Shown piece after piece: positions 32,041-41,147 of a stretch of DNA of 64,000 nucleotides. Source of the stretch: Mobilicoccus massiliensis (GTDB lineage: Bacteria > Actinomycetota > Actinomycetes > Actinomycetales > Dermatophilaceae); contig NZ_LN651325.1 in NCBI RefSeq assembly GCF_000826525.2, forward strand, positions 62,001-126,000, in the 5' to 3' direction. The notes under the pieces were generated by a model that had not been told where the DNA came from, ran no database searches, and saw only the letters and a program-made list of their open reading frames with translations. Within the stretch, counting starts at the first letter, position 1; every line of letters starts with the position of its first letter. The position numbers and the translations under genes were made by a program.

Positions 32041-33462
32041 GTGAACGAGAGCCGTCTGACCGACTTCATCAAGGCCTACGACGTGCGTGGCCTCGTCCCC
32101 GAGCAGCTCGACGCCGACGCGGCCCGCGCCATCGGCGCCGCGTTCGCGCGGGTGGTGGCGATCCCCGACGAGGCGGGCGGCATCGTCATCGGCCACGACA
32201 TGCGGCCTTCGTCGCCGGAGCTCTCGCTCGCGTTCGCCGAGGGTACCCGCGCGAACGGCCTCGACGTCACGCTCATCGGGCTGTGTTCCACCGACGGCCT
32301 CTACTACGCCAGCGGCGCACTCGACCTGCCCGGCGCGATGTTCACCGCCAGCCACAACCCCGCGCAGTACAACGGCATCAAGATGTGCCGTTCGGGTGCG
32401 CGCCCGGTCGGGCAGGATACCGGTCTCGCCGAGATCACCGCGGTCGCCCAGGCGATCCTCGACGGCGCGGAGCCCGAGGTGCCCGAGGCGGCCGGCGACG
32501 TCACGCCCGGCTCGATCGACGAACGCGATCTGCTCGCCGACTACGGCGCGTTCCTGCGCGGGCTCGTCGACCTCAGCGGCTCTCGCCCGCTCACGGTCGT
32601 CGTCGACGCGGGCAACGGCATGGGTGGGCACACCGTCCCCAGCGTGCTCGCCGATCTGCCGTTGACGATCGTGCCCCTGTACTTCGAGCTCGACGGCACG
32701 TTCCCCAACCACGAGGCCAACCCCCTCGAGCCCGAGAACCTCCGCGATCTGCAGCGCGCCGTCGTCGAGCACGGCGCCGACATCGGCCTGGCGTTCGACG
32801 GTGACGCCGACCGCTGCTTCGTCGTCGACGAACGCGGCGAGCCGGTGAGCCCGTCGGCCATCACCGCACTCGTCGCGGCTCGCGAGATCGCCAAGGAGGT
32901 CGCCGAGGGCGTTCCGGCCGGTGACGTCGCCATCGTCCACAACGTCATCTCGAGCCGGGCCGTGCCCGAGGTCGTCGCCGAACACGGCGCGCGCGCCGTG
33001 CGCACCCGCGTGGGGCACTCCTTCATCAAGGCCGAGATGGCACGCGCCGGAGCGGTGTTCGGCGGCGAGCACTCCGCGCATTACTACTTCCGCGACTTCT
33101 GGTTCGCCGACACCGGCATGCTCGCCGCGATGCACGTGCTCGCCGCGCTCGGCGAGCAGAGCGCCCCGCTCTCGCAACTCGTGGCCGAGTACGCGCGCTA
33201 CCCCGCCTCGGGCGAGATCAACTCCAAGGTGGCCGACACCCAGGCGGCCGTCGCGCGCATCCTCGACTGGGCGCCGCAGGATGCCACGCAGGATCACCTC
33301 GACGGCCTCACCCTCGGCTCGACAAGCGGCCCGATGTGGTGGATCAACCTGCGCAAGAGCAACACCGAACCCCTCCTGCGCCTCAACGTCGAGGCCGAGG
33401 ACGAGGCCACGATGCGGCGCGTCCGCGACGAGGCCCTCGCGCTCATCCGCCAGGACGCCTGA
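32041..33462 (+). CDS. manB: phosphomannomutase/phosphoglucomutase
   Basis: A 473-residue alpha-D-phosphohexomutase that interconverts mannose 6-phosphate and mannose 1-phosphate, supplying GDP-mannose for glycolipids and wall mannans. The phosphoserine loop is TASHNPAQYNGIK, the metal loop FDGDADRCF, the sugar loop GGEHSAHYYF (Glu-His-Ser) and the phosphate loop RKSNTEPLLR. TAGGCT (32028-32033) ends 7 nt before the GTG, hence a leaderless start. The next genes (Trm112-like and the SIS isomerase) are the usual manB neighbours. Confidence 0.93.
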   Translation: MNESRLTDFIKAYDVRGLVPEQLDADAARAIGAAFARVVAIPDEAGGIVIGHDMRPSSPELSLAFAEGTRANGLDVTLIGLCSTDGLYYASGALDLPGAMFTASHNPAQYNGIKMCRSGARPVGQDTGLAEITAVAQAILDGAEPEVPEAAGDVTPGSIDERDLLADYGAFLRGLVDLSGSRPLTVVVDAGNGMGGHTVPSVLADLPLTIVPLYFELDGTFPNHEANPLEPENLRDLQRAVVEHGADIGLAFDGDADRCFVVDERGEPVSPSAITALVAAREIAKEVAEGVPAGDVAIVHNVISSRAVPEVVAEHGARAVRTRVGHSFIKAEMARAGAVFGGEHSAHYYFRDFWFADTGMLAAMHVLAALGEQSAPLSQLVAEYARYPASGEINSKVADTQAAVARILDWAPQDATQDHLDGLTLGSTSGPMWWINLRKSNTEPLLRLNVEAEDEATMRRVRDEALALIRQDA

Positions 33463-33507
33463 ACTTCCACAGCCACCCTCCACGACCTGACCCCACAGGA
33501 GTACGAC

Positions 33508-33723
33508 ATGACCCAGTCCGGCACGTCCCGCATCGCCCCGTGGCTGCGGGAGATCCTCCGCTGCCCGGTGACGGGCTCCGAACTCGTCGACGGCGTGGCG
33601 CCCGACGGCAGCCCGGAGCTGCAGGCCGTCGCCGCCGATGCCGCCGGCGTGCGTCGCGCCTACCGCGTCGAGGGCACGATCCCGGTGCTCCTCGCCGACG
33701 AGGCCCGCACGATCGACGCCTGA
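33508..33723 (+). CDS. Trm112-like small protein
   Basis: A 71-residue protein with the Trm112 beginning LREILRCPVTGSELVD. Only one of the zinc-binding cysteines usual in this fold remains. Trm112-like proteins often serve as small activators of methyltransferases, but in the manB context the actinobacterial role is unknown. AGGAG lies 6 nt before the ATG. The next gene begins 1 nt after its stop, so the two are coupled. Confidence 0.8.
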   Translation: MTQSGTSRIAPWLREILRCPVTGSELVDGVAPDGSPELQAVAADAAGVRRAYRVEGTIPVLLADEARTIDA

Positions 33724-33724
33724 G

Positions 33725-34894
33725 ATGGTCTACCTCGACGAGGCGCTGCTCGACGACGAGGACCACCTGCGCGCGTGTGACCGGCGCGGCACCGTTCGCG
33801 CGTTGGCCACGGCGGGGGCCCAGGTGCGCGAGGGGCTCGCGCTGTCGGCCGATGCCGACATGGCGCGGCTCGCCCGCGGCGATCGCCCGCGATCGGTGCT
33901 CGTCGCCTCGCTCGGGGGCTCCGCCGTCGTCGCCGACGTGCTCGACATGCTCGCCGAGCCCGGCTCTCCGGTCCCGGTGTCGGTGCGTCGCAACGTGCCG
34001 TTGCCCGGCTGGGTGGGCCCCCTCGACCTCGTCGTCGCCGTCTCGTTGTCGGGCCGCGCTCGCGGTCCGCTCGCCGTGGCCGCCGAGGCGGCCCGCCGCG
34101 GAGCGTCGCTGCTGACCGTCGGGGCGAGCGATTCGCCGCTGGCGGCGGTGTGCGCGCGGGCCCGCGGAGTCCACGTCGACGTCGGTCGCGACCGGGTCTC
34201 CTCCCGCACCTCGCTGTGGTCGTTGCTCACCCCCGTGCTCGTCGGAGCCGACGCCCTCGGGCTCGTCGACGTGCCCGAGTCCACGCTCCTCGGTGCGGCC
34301 GACCGCCTCGACGCCGAGGCCGACGCGTGCCGGCCCTCCTCGGAGTCGTTCGTCAACCCCGCCAAACTGCTCGCCCTCGGCCTCGCCGGTACGGTGCCGG
34401 TCGTCCTCGGCGACGGGGCGTTGAGCGGGGTCGCCGCCGCTCGCGCCGCCGCGATGCTCGCTCGCACCGCGCGGGTGCCCGCCACGCACGGCGAGCTGCC
34501 GGACGCTGCCTCGCAGATCGTCGCGACCTTCGACGGGCCCTTCACCGCCGGTGGGGGAGAAGGGGTCGACACGAAACACGACATCTTCGCCGACCCGTTC
34601 CTCGACGGCCCCTCGATGCCGCGGCTCTCGATGCTCATGGTGCGCGACGCGCCCGCCGAGATCACGACGCCCGAGGAGGCCGACCTCGCCGCGCTCACCG
34701 ACGCGGTGCTCGCGACGGCCGAGGACACCGGAGTGCGCGTGTCGACGGTCGTCGCCGAGCCGGGCCCGCCGGTCGTGCGGCTGGCCGGCCAGATCGCGCG
34801 CATCGACTTCGCCGCCACCTACCTCGCCATCGGCTCCGGGCTCGATCCCGCCGAGTCCCGCCACCTGCACCAACTACGCGATCGGTTCAACTGA
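33725..34894 (+). CDS. SIS-domain phosphoglucose/phosphomannose isomerase-like protein
   Basis: A 389-residue double-SIS protein resembling bifunctional PGI/PMI enzymes and Rv3256c, which in mycobacteria follows manB. The first SIS half has RSVLVASLGGSAVVADVL and LVVAVSLSGRARGPLAVA, where the usual SGNTxET phosphate loop reads SGRARGP. The C-terminal half has GDGALSGVAAARAAAMLART. Isomerase activity is therefore uncertain. The supply of mannose 6-phosphate to ManB is a fair inference from position. Confidence 0.8.
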   Translation: MVYLDEALLDDEDHLRACDRRGTVRALATAGAQVREGLALSADADMARLARGDRPRSVLVASLGGSAVVADVLDMLAEPGSPVPVSVRRNVPLPGWVGPLDLVVAVSLSGRARGPLAVAAEAARRGASLLTVGASDSPLAAVCARARGVHVDVGRDRVSSRTSLWSLLTPVLVGADALGLVDVPESTLLGAADRLDAEADACRPSSESFVNPAKLLALGLAGTVPVVLGDGALSGVAAARAAAMLARTARVPATHGELPDAASQIVATFDGPFTAGGGEGVDTKHDIFADPFLDGPSMPRLSMLMVRDAPAEITTPEEADLAALTDAVLATAEDTGVRVSTVVAEPGPPVVRLAGQIARIDFAATYLAIGSGLDPAESRHLHQLRDRFN

Positions 34895-34918
34895 ACCGCC
34901 GCGCCGAAAGGACCCCCC

Positions 34919-36316
34919 GTGGACCACGTCGACCTCGCCATCATCGGAACGGGCTCCGGCAACTCCCTCGTCACCCCCGACTGGGACGGCAAGCGCGTCG
35001 CGGTCATCGAGTCGGGTGCGTTCGGAGGCACGTGTCTCAACGTGGGATGCATCCCGACCAAGATGTTCGTCTACCCCGCCGAGGTGGCCACCACGGTGCG
35101 GGAGGCCTCGCGCTACGGCGTCGACGCCCACGTCGACGGGGTGCGCTGGCGCGACATCCGCGACCGGGTCTTCGGGCGCATCGATCCCATCTCCGCCGGA
35201 GGTGAGCAGTACCGCATCGAGGGGGAGAACACGACCGCCTACCTCGGCCGCGCCCGCTTCACGGGCGCACACACCCTCGAGGTGGCCCTGAACTCCGGTG
35301 GCACCGCGCAGGTCGAGGCCGATCAGATCGTCATCGCCACGGGTTCGCACGCCGTCGTCCCGGCGGCCGTCTCCGAGGCGGGCGTGCCGTTCCACACCTC
35401 GGACACGGTGATGCGCATCGACGAGTTGCCCGAGCGCATCGTCATCATCGGCGGCGGTTACATCGCCTGCGAGTTCGCGCACGTGTTCTCGGGGCTCGGT
35501 GTCGAGGTCACGGTCGTCGCCCGCGGTGAACGGCTGCTGCGGCACCTCGACGGCGATGTCTCGCGACGCTTCACCTCGGCCGCCGTCACACAGTGGGACG
35601 TGCGGCTGAACACGCAGGTCGACGGGCTGTCGAGCGTTCCCGCTCGCGACGGCGGCGATCCACGCCACGTCGACGCCACGCTCACCGACGGCACGACGAT
35701 CGAGGACGCGCTCCTCCTCGTGTGCACGGGCCGTGTGCCGAGCGTCGACGACCTCGACCTGTCCGCGGCCGGTGTCGAGCAGCATCCCGACGGACGTGTC
35801 GTCGTCGACGAGCACGGCCGCACGACGGCGCCGGGGGTGTGGGCGCTCGGCGACGTGTGCTCCGAACACCAGCTCAAGCACGTCGCCAACCACGAGGCGC
35901 GGGTCGTCGCGCACAACCTCGTCCACCCCGACGACCTCAGGTCGTTCGAGGAGGACGTCGTGCCCGCGGCGGTGTTCACTCGGCCCCAGATCGCGACCGT
36001 GGGGGCGACGCAGGAGGAGCTCGAGGAGGCCGGCGTCCCGTTCCAGTTCAAGGTGCAGGAGTACGCCGACGTCGCCTACGGCTGGGCGATGGAGGACACG
36101 ACCGGGTTCTGCAAGGTCCTCGCCTCGCCCGAGGGTCGCATCCTCGGCGTCCACCTCATGGGCCACGAGGCGTCGATCGTCATCCAGACGGCGATCCAGG
36201 CCATGGCGCTCGGCCTCACCGCGCACGAGACGGCCCGTGGCCAGATGTGGATCCACCCGGCGCTGCCCGAGGTGCTCGAAAACGCCCTCCTCGGCATCGA
36301 ACAGTCTCAAGACTGA
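34919..36316 (+). CDS. mtr: mycothione reductase
   Basis: A 465-residue flavoprotein disulfide reductase that keeps mycothiol reduced with NADPH. The redox pair is GGTCLNVGCIPTK (CxxxxC). The FAD GxGxxN motif at the start reads GTGSGNS, the NADPH motif is GGGYIACEFAHVF, and the C-terminal His-Glu is in WIHPALPEVLENAL. GTGSGN rather than GGGPGG is typical of mycothione reductases over glutathione or lipoamide types. AAAGGA precedes the GTG. It agrees with the RsrA/SigR thiol system at the left of the window. Confidence 0.92.
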   Translation: MDHVDLAIIGTGSGNSLVTPDWDGKRVAVIESGAFGGTCLNVGCIPTKMFVYPAEVATTVREASRYGVDAHVDGVRWRDIRDRVFGRIDPISAGGEQYRIEGENTTAYLGRARFTGAHTLEVALNSGGTAQVEADQIVIATGSHAVVPAAVSEAGVPFHTSDTVMRIDELPERIVIIGGGYIACEFAHVFSGLGVEVTVVARGERLLRHLDGDVSRRFTSAAVTQWDVRLNTQVDGLSSVPARDGGDPRHVDATLTDGTTIEDALLLVCTGRVPSVDDLDLSAAGVEQHPDGRVVVDEHGRTTAPGVWALGDVCSEHQLKHVANHEARVVAHNLVHPDDLRSFEEDVVPAAVFTRPQIATVGATQEELEEAGVPFQFKVQEYADVAYGWAMEDTTGFCKVLASPEGRILGVHLMGHEASIVIQTAIQAMALGLTAHETARGQMWIHPALPEVLENALLGIEQSQD

Positions 36317-36424
36317 TCGAATCCTTAACAACCTCAGTTCTTTTCGCCGCTTCCACGCGGTTTTCGGGTTCTTAGCATCTTCTCGAGTGGGTGCGCGTCC
36401 CGGCGTGCCCGGAGCAGAGAAGAG

Positions 36425-37756
36425 ATGTCCATGCCCCGTTTGTCGCACACGCTGCGCGCATCGAGCGCGCTCGCGCTCGTCGCCGCAGGACTGGGCCTCG
36501 GCCTTTCCGCCGCCGACGCGTCCACGGTGCCCGGTGCCGTGACCGACGTGCGGATCGAGGAGAGGGCCGCCGCCACGTGGTCGCAGCTCAAGCTGCACCT
36601 GGACTGGCGAGTGCCGGACGGCACGTCGTCCGGCGACACGTTCGTCCTCACGTTGCCCCAGGAGCTCCGGGCGACCGACGGCACGAGATTCCGCCTGCGC
36701 GACAAGGCCGGCGCGACCGTCGCCGAGGCGTCGGTGACGGGGCGGCGGGTCACGTTCACGATGACCGACTACGCCCGCAGCCACACCGGGGTTCACGGAT
36801 CGGCATGGTTCTGGGTCGAGTTCGCCGACGGTGTCGCGCCGGGGGACTCCCTCGATCTGCGGTTCGACGTCGACTCGGTGGTCTTTCGCGATCAGGTGCG
36901 GATCGAGCGGCCAGGGCCGGGCAACCCCTCCTATCCCGTGAAATGGCAGCGGTGGACGAGCCCCGAGCGCGACCGGTTCCTGTGGGCCGTCGACGGGCCC
37001 GTCGTCCAGCCCAACATGGTCGGCTCCTCGTACGAGATCACCGACAACCCCGGCCCTGGGCAGCGGCTCGACTGCGATCGGATCGACGTCTTCACCGGTA
37101 CCCGCGACGACACCTGGACCCAGACCGGCTACATCGTCAAGAGCCGCCTCACCGACTTCTCGTGCACCCCGGCGAAGGTCCGCATCGTCGTCACCCCCAC
37201 CGCCGACCAGGTGGGCCAGTCGTTCCGACTGCTCGGCATGTCGATCGTCACCGACCCCACCCTCACGGAGTACCGCAACGACGGGTTCGTCCGCCTCTGG
37301 AACAGCGTCACGTTGCCCGTCACCCACGCCATCCGCGCCGGGGGCGGCGGGGAGGGCACCGGGCTCCTCCGCCCTGCCGTCACCGCCACCGCCACCCCCA
37401 CCTCGGTGCCGACGAGTGCCACCCCCACGCCGACGGCGACCGTACCGGTGATCGTGCCCGGTCAGCCCGCACCGACGACGTCCGGGATCCCGATGTCATC
37501 GACGACGCACACACTGGCGCCACCCCGTCGGCCACGAACACCTCCACCTCGACGACCACGGTGGCGGCGGCGTCACCCCGGCCGGCTCGGTCCGCGCCCG
37601 GAGCCGCTCCGAAGCGCATCGACACCGGGGTGCCGCAACAGGGAATGGACGTGCGCATCGCCGGCGCGGGCGGAGCGCTCGCCCTCGCGAGTGGAGCCGA
37701 GCTCATCGCCCTCTCACGGCGCCGTCCGCGCACCGACCGGTCCTGATCCGGCGTGA
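36425..37756 (+). CDS. secreted surface protein with a probable frameshift in a C-tract
   Basis: As read, a 443-residue protein. It has a signal peptide (MPRLSHTLRASSALALVAAG, cleavage near Ala-Asp-Ala-Ser), then an Ig-like/adhesin-type beta domain with GDTFVLTLPQELRA and LTDFSC motifs, then a Thr/Pro-rich stalk. From about 37523 the frame turns into an Arg/Pro-rich shadow. Reading on in the -1 frame from the CCCC at 37523-37526 gives a Ser/Thr stalk, an IDTGV motif, a hydrophobic helix (AGAGGALALASGAELIAL) and a basic RRR tail to 37746, as in a sorting signal. One missing C restores a roughly 440-residue wall-anchored protein. Its frame-2 stop overlaps the sortase start. Confidence 0.7.
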   Translation: MSMPRLSHTLRASSALALVAAGLGLGLSAADASTVPGAVTDVRIEERAAATWSQLKLHLDWRVPDGTSSGDTFVLTLPQELRATDGTRFRLRDKAGATVAEASVTGRRVTFTMTDYARSHTGVHGSAWFWVEFADGVAPGDSLDLRFDVDSVVFRDQVRIERPGPGNPSYPVKWQRWTSPERDRFLWAVDGPVVQPNMVGSSYEITDNPGPGQRLDCDRIDVFTGTRDDTWTQTGYIVKSRLTDFSCTPAKVRIVVTPTADQVGQSFRLLGMSIVTDPTLTEYRNDGFVRLWNSVTLPVTHAIRAGGGGEGTGLLRPAVTATATPTSVPTSATPTPTATVPVIVPGQPAPTTSGIPMSSTTHTLAPPRRPRTPPPRRPRWRRRHPGRLGPRPEPLRSASTPGCRNREWTCASPARAERSPSRVEPSSSPSHGAVRAPTGPDPA

Positions 37757-38505
37757 CGACCGTCCGCCGCAGCATCGCGGGTGCCGCGGCGCGTACGGCT
37801 CTCGGTGCCGGAGTCGTCGTCGGCCTCGGGCTGGTCGGCCTGGGGGCAGTCGGTCGGGGGCCGGCGGCGCCGCCGGACGCGCCGCTACCCTCGCAAACCT
37901 TCGACCTTCGCGAGACGCCCCCACCCGCGCGTACGCCGTCGTCCGGGTCGGCTACGCCGCGGGCGCCGTCGTCCCCGGCTGCGTCGTCCCCGACTCGGGA
38001 CCACCCGACGACGGGTGTGGTCGCGGCGGCCCGGGCGCCGGTGCCGGACCCCTCCCGGCTGCGCATCCCCGATCTGGGGGTCGACGCCCCCGTGTCGCGG
38101 GAGCGCGTCGCCCCCTCGGGTGAGCTCGTCATCCCCGGCGACCCGCACGTCGTGGCCTCCTGGCGCGCCACGGACCGGACGACCACGCAGACGGACGGAG
38201 TTCTCGTGCTCGCCGGCCACGTCGACAGCAACGGCCGCCTCGGCGCACTGCATCCGTTGTCACAGGTCGAGCCGGGCATGCAGGTCGTCACCTCCGACGC
38301 GGCCGGCCGCGCGGAGACCTGGCGGATCGATGCGCTCGAGGTGCGACGCAAGGACGACCTACCCGCTTTCTCGGCGCGTGGAGAGCGCCGGCTCGCGATC
38401 GTCACCTGCGGCGGACCCGTGGTCGAGGACGAGCGGGCTCGGGGCGCCGGCGATACCCGCGGTTACCGCGACAACGTCGTCGCCTGGGCCTCGCCGGCTC
38501 CCTGA
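37753..38505 (+). CDS. class F-like sortase
   Basis: A 250-residue membrane-anchored transpeptidase. An N-terminal transmembrane helix (about 15-35) is followed by a Pro/Ser-rich linker (38-95) and the sortase domain. The catalytic His is in LAGHVDS, the Cys in IVTCGGP and the Arg in YRDNVV. Class F sortases are typical of Actinomycetota, and most of their substrates are unknown. The adjacent surface protein, with its C-terminal IDTGV-helix-RRR signal in the corrected frame, is the obvious candidate substrate. Confidence 0.88.
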   Translation: MTTVRRSIAGAAARTALGAGVVVGLGLVGLGAVGRGPAAPPDAPLPSQTFDLRETPPPARTPSSGSATPRAPSSPAASSPTRDHPTTGVVAAARAPVPDPSRLRIPDLGVDAPVSRERVAPSGELVIPGDPHVVASWRATDRTTTQTDGVLVLAGHVDSNGRLGALHPLSQVEPGMQVVTSDAAGRAETWRIDALEVRRKDDLPAFSARGERRLAIVTCGGPVVEDERARGAGDTRGYRDNVVAWASPAP

Positions 38506-38598
38506 GCCGCCGACGGCCCGCCCGGCCCACATGGCACGGGCCGCCCGCGAGGTCCACCGCCGTCCACGGGTCGACTCGGCGTCGTGCGCTCAGCGCGC

Positions 38599-38764
38599 TA
38601 GGCTGGCCCTCAGTTCCGGCGTGGGTGATGACCCGCTGCGTGATGCCCGGCTCCTCCTTCGGGGGTGAGCGCGCGTCCCGGCCCAGAAGGGCGTCGCCGG
38701 GGCCGATCCAGGCCGTCCAGTCGTGCCCACGCGCCGACTTCACACCACCACCGAAAGAGTGCAC
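38599..38764 (+). promoter_or_regulatory. ahcY promoter and structured leader
   Basis: TAGGCT (38599-38604) predicts a leader of about 150 nt before ahcY. The leader can fold into hairpins, the clearest being GGCTCCTCC-TTC-GGGGGTGAGC around 38650. ahcY leaders in some bacteria carry SAH riboswitches, and CGCTGC followed by CCCGGCTC is vaguely similar, but the pairing pattern does not fit the consensus well. Confidence 0.4.
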
Positions 38765-40210
<1,446 letters not shown>

Positions 40211-40247
40211 TTCGGTACTGACCCGGTGCCGACCGCGTGACGACATG

Positions 40248-40286
40248 ACGGCCGCCCGCACTTCTTCCGAAGGCGCGGGCGGCCGT
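40248..40286 (+). terminator. ahcY terminator
   Basis: Perfect 12-bp arms (40248-40259 and 40275-40286) with a 15-nt loop that itself contains CTTC-CGAAG. It is 38 nt after the ahcY stop. Confidence 0.85.
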
Positions 40287-40322
40287 CTCGCGTGCTGGTC
40301 ATCGCGATGCCGCGGCTGAGGC

Positions 40323-40328
40323 TAAACT
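40323..40328 (+). promoter_or_regulatory. -10 element of mtrA
   Basis: TAAACT, about 50 nt before the mtrA ATG, with a GGAGGG ribosome-binding site in between. Confidence 0.5.
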
Positions 40329-40377
40329 TGGAGTCGGCCGAGACGTCGGCCGTCACAGGGGATTCGGAGGGACATCC

Positions 40378-41055
40378 ATGAAGGCGCGTGTGCTCGTCGT
40401 CGACGACGACCTTGCTCTCGCGGAGATGCTCGGCATCGTTCTGCGCAACGAGGGCTTCGACGTCGATCACGTGGCCGACGGCTCCGAGGTGCTCGGCGTC
40501 TTTCGCGAGACACGCCCCGACATCGTCCTGCTCGACGTGATGCTGCCCGGCATGGACGGCATCGACGTGTGCAAACGGCTGCGCGCGGAGTCCCCGGTGC
40601 CGATCATCATGCTCACCGCCCGCACCGACACCGTCGACGTCGTCGTCGGTCTCGAATCCGGTGCCGACGACTACGTGAGCAAACCGTTCAAGCCCCAGGA
40701 ACTCATCGCCCGCGTGCGCGCCCGCCTGCGCCGGGGGGAGGAGCCCGCGCCCGAGCGTCTCTCGATCGGCGATCTGGCGATCGACGTGGCGGGCCACTCC
40801 GTCAAGCGCGACGGCACTCCGCTCTCGCTCACCCCACTCGAGTTCGACCTCCTCGTCGCTCTCGCCCGCAAGCCGTGGCAGGTCTTCACGCGCGAGGTCC
40901 TCCTCGAGCAGGTCTGGGGTTACCGGCACGCCGGTGACACCCGCCTCGTCAACGTCCACGTGCAGCGCCTGCGCAGCAAGATCGAGAAGGATCCCGAGCA
41001 CCCCGAGATCGTGCTCACCGTGCGCGGCGTCGGCTACAAGGCAGGTCCGGCCTGA
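40378..41055 (+). CDS. mtrA: response regulator MtrA
   Basis: A 225-residue OmpR/PhoB-type regulator. The receiver acidic pocket is Asp9-Asp10-Asp11, the phosphoacceptor Asp53 is in LLDVMLPGMDG, and the switch residues lie in LTARTDT and Lys in SKPFKPQE. The C-terminal winged helix ends with VRGVGYKAG. MtrA controls cell-wall metabolism, division and osmotic response genes in actinobacteria and is often essential. GGAGGG lies 6 nt before the ATG. The mtrA-mtrB-lpqB order is the standard one. Confidence 0.95.
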   Translation: MKARVLVVDDDLALAEMLGIVLRNEGFDVDHVADGSEVLGVFRETRPDIVLLDVMLPGMDGIDVCKRLRAESPVPIIMLTARTDTVDVVVGLESGADDYVSKPFKPQELIARVRARLRRGEEPAPERLSIGDLAIDVAGHSVKRDGTPLSLTPLEFDLLVALARKPWQVFTREVLLEQVWGYRHAGDTRLVNVHVQRLRSKIEKDPEHPEIVLTVRGVGYKAGPA

Positions 41056-41087
41056 GCTCCGCGCCCCATCCCGGTGACGCTGCTGGA

Positions 41088-41112
41088 GCGCCGCGCCCCG
41101 CGAGCGCGGCGC
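41088..41112 (+). other. hairpin between mtrA and mtrB
   Basis: GCGCCGCG (41088-41095) and CGCGGCGC (41105-41112) are exact complements around a 9-nt loop. The hairpin could lower mtrB expression relative to mtrA or protect the mtrA mRNA end. Confidence 0.55.
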
Positions 41113-41147
41113 CTCCCGACGGCGTCATCACCTCGGCTGCTCCGGGG

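Noticed and set aside
38605..38764. Confident SAH riboswitch call
   Set aside because: CGCTGC and CCCGGCTC fragments are present, but the pairing partner ACGGCGCUC is not found in the right place.
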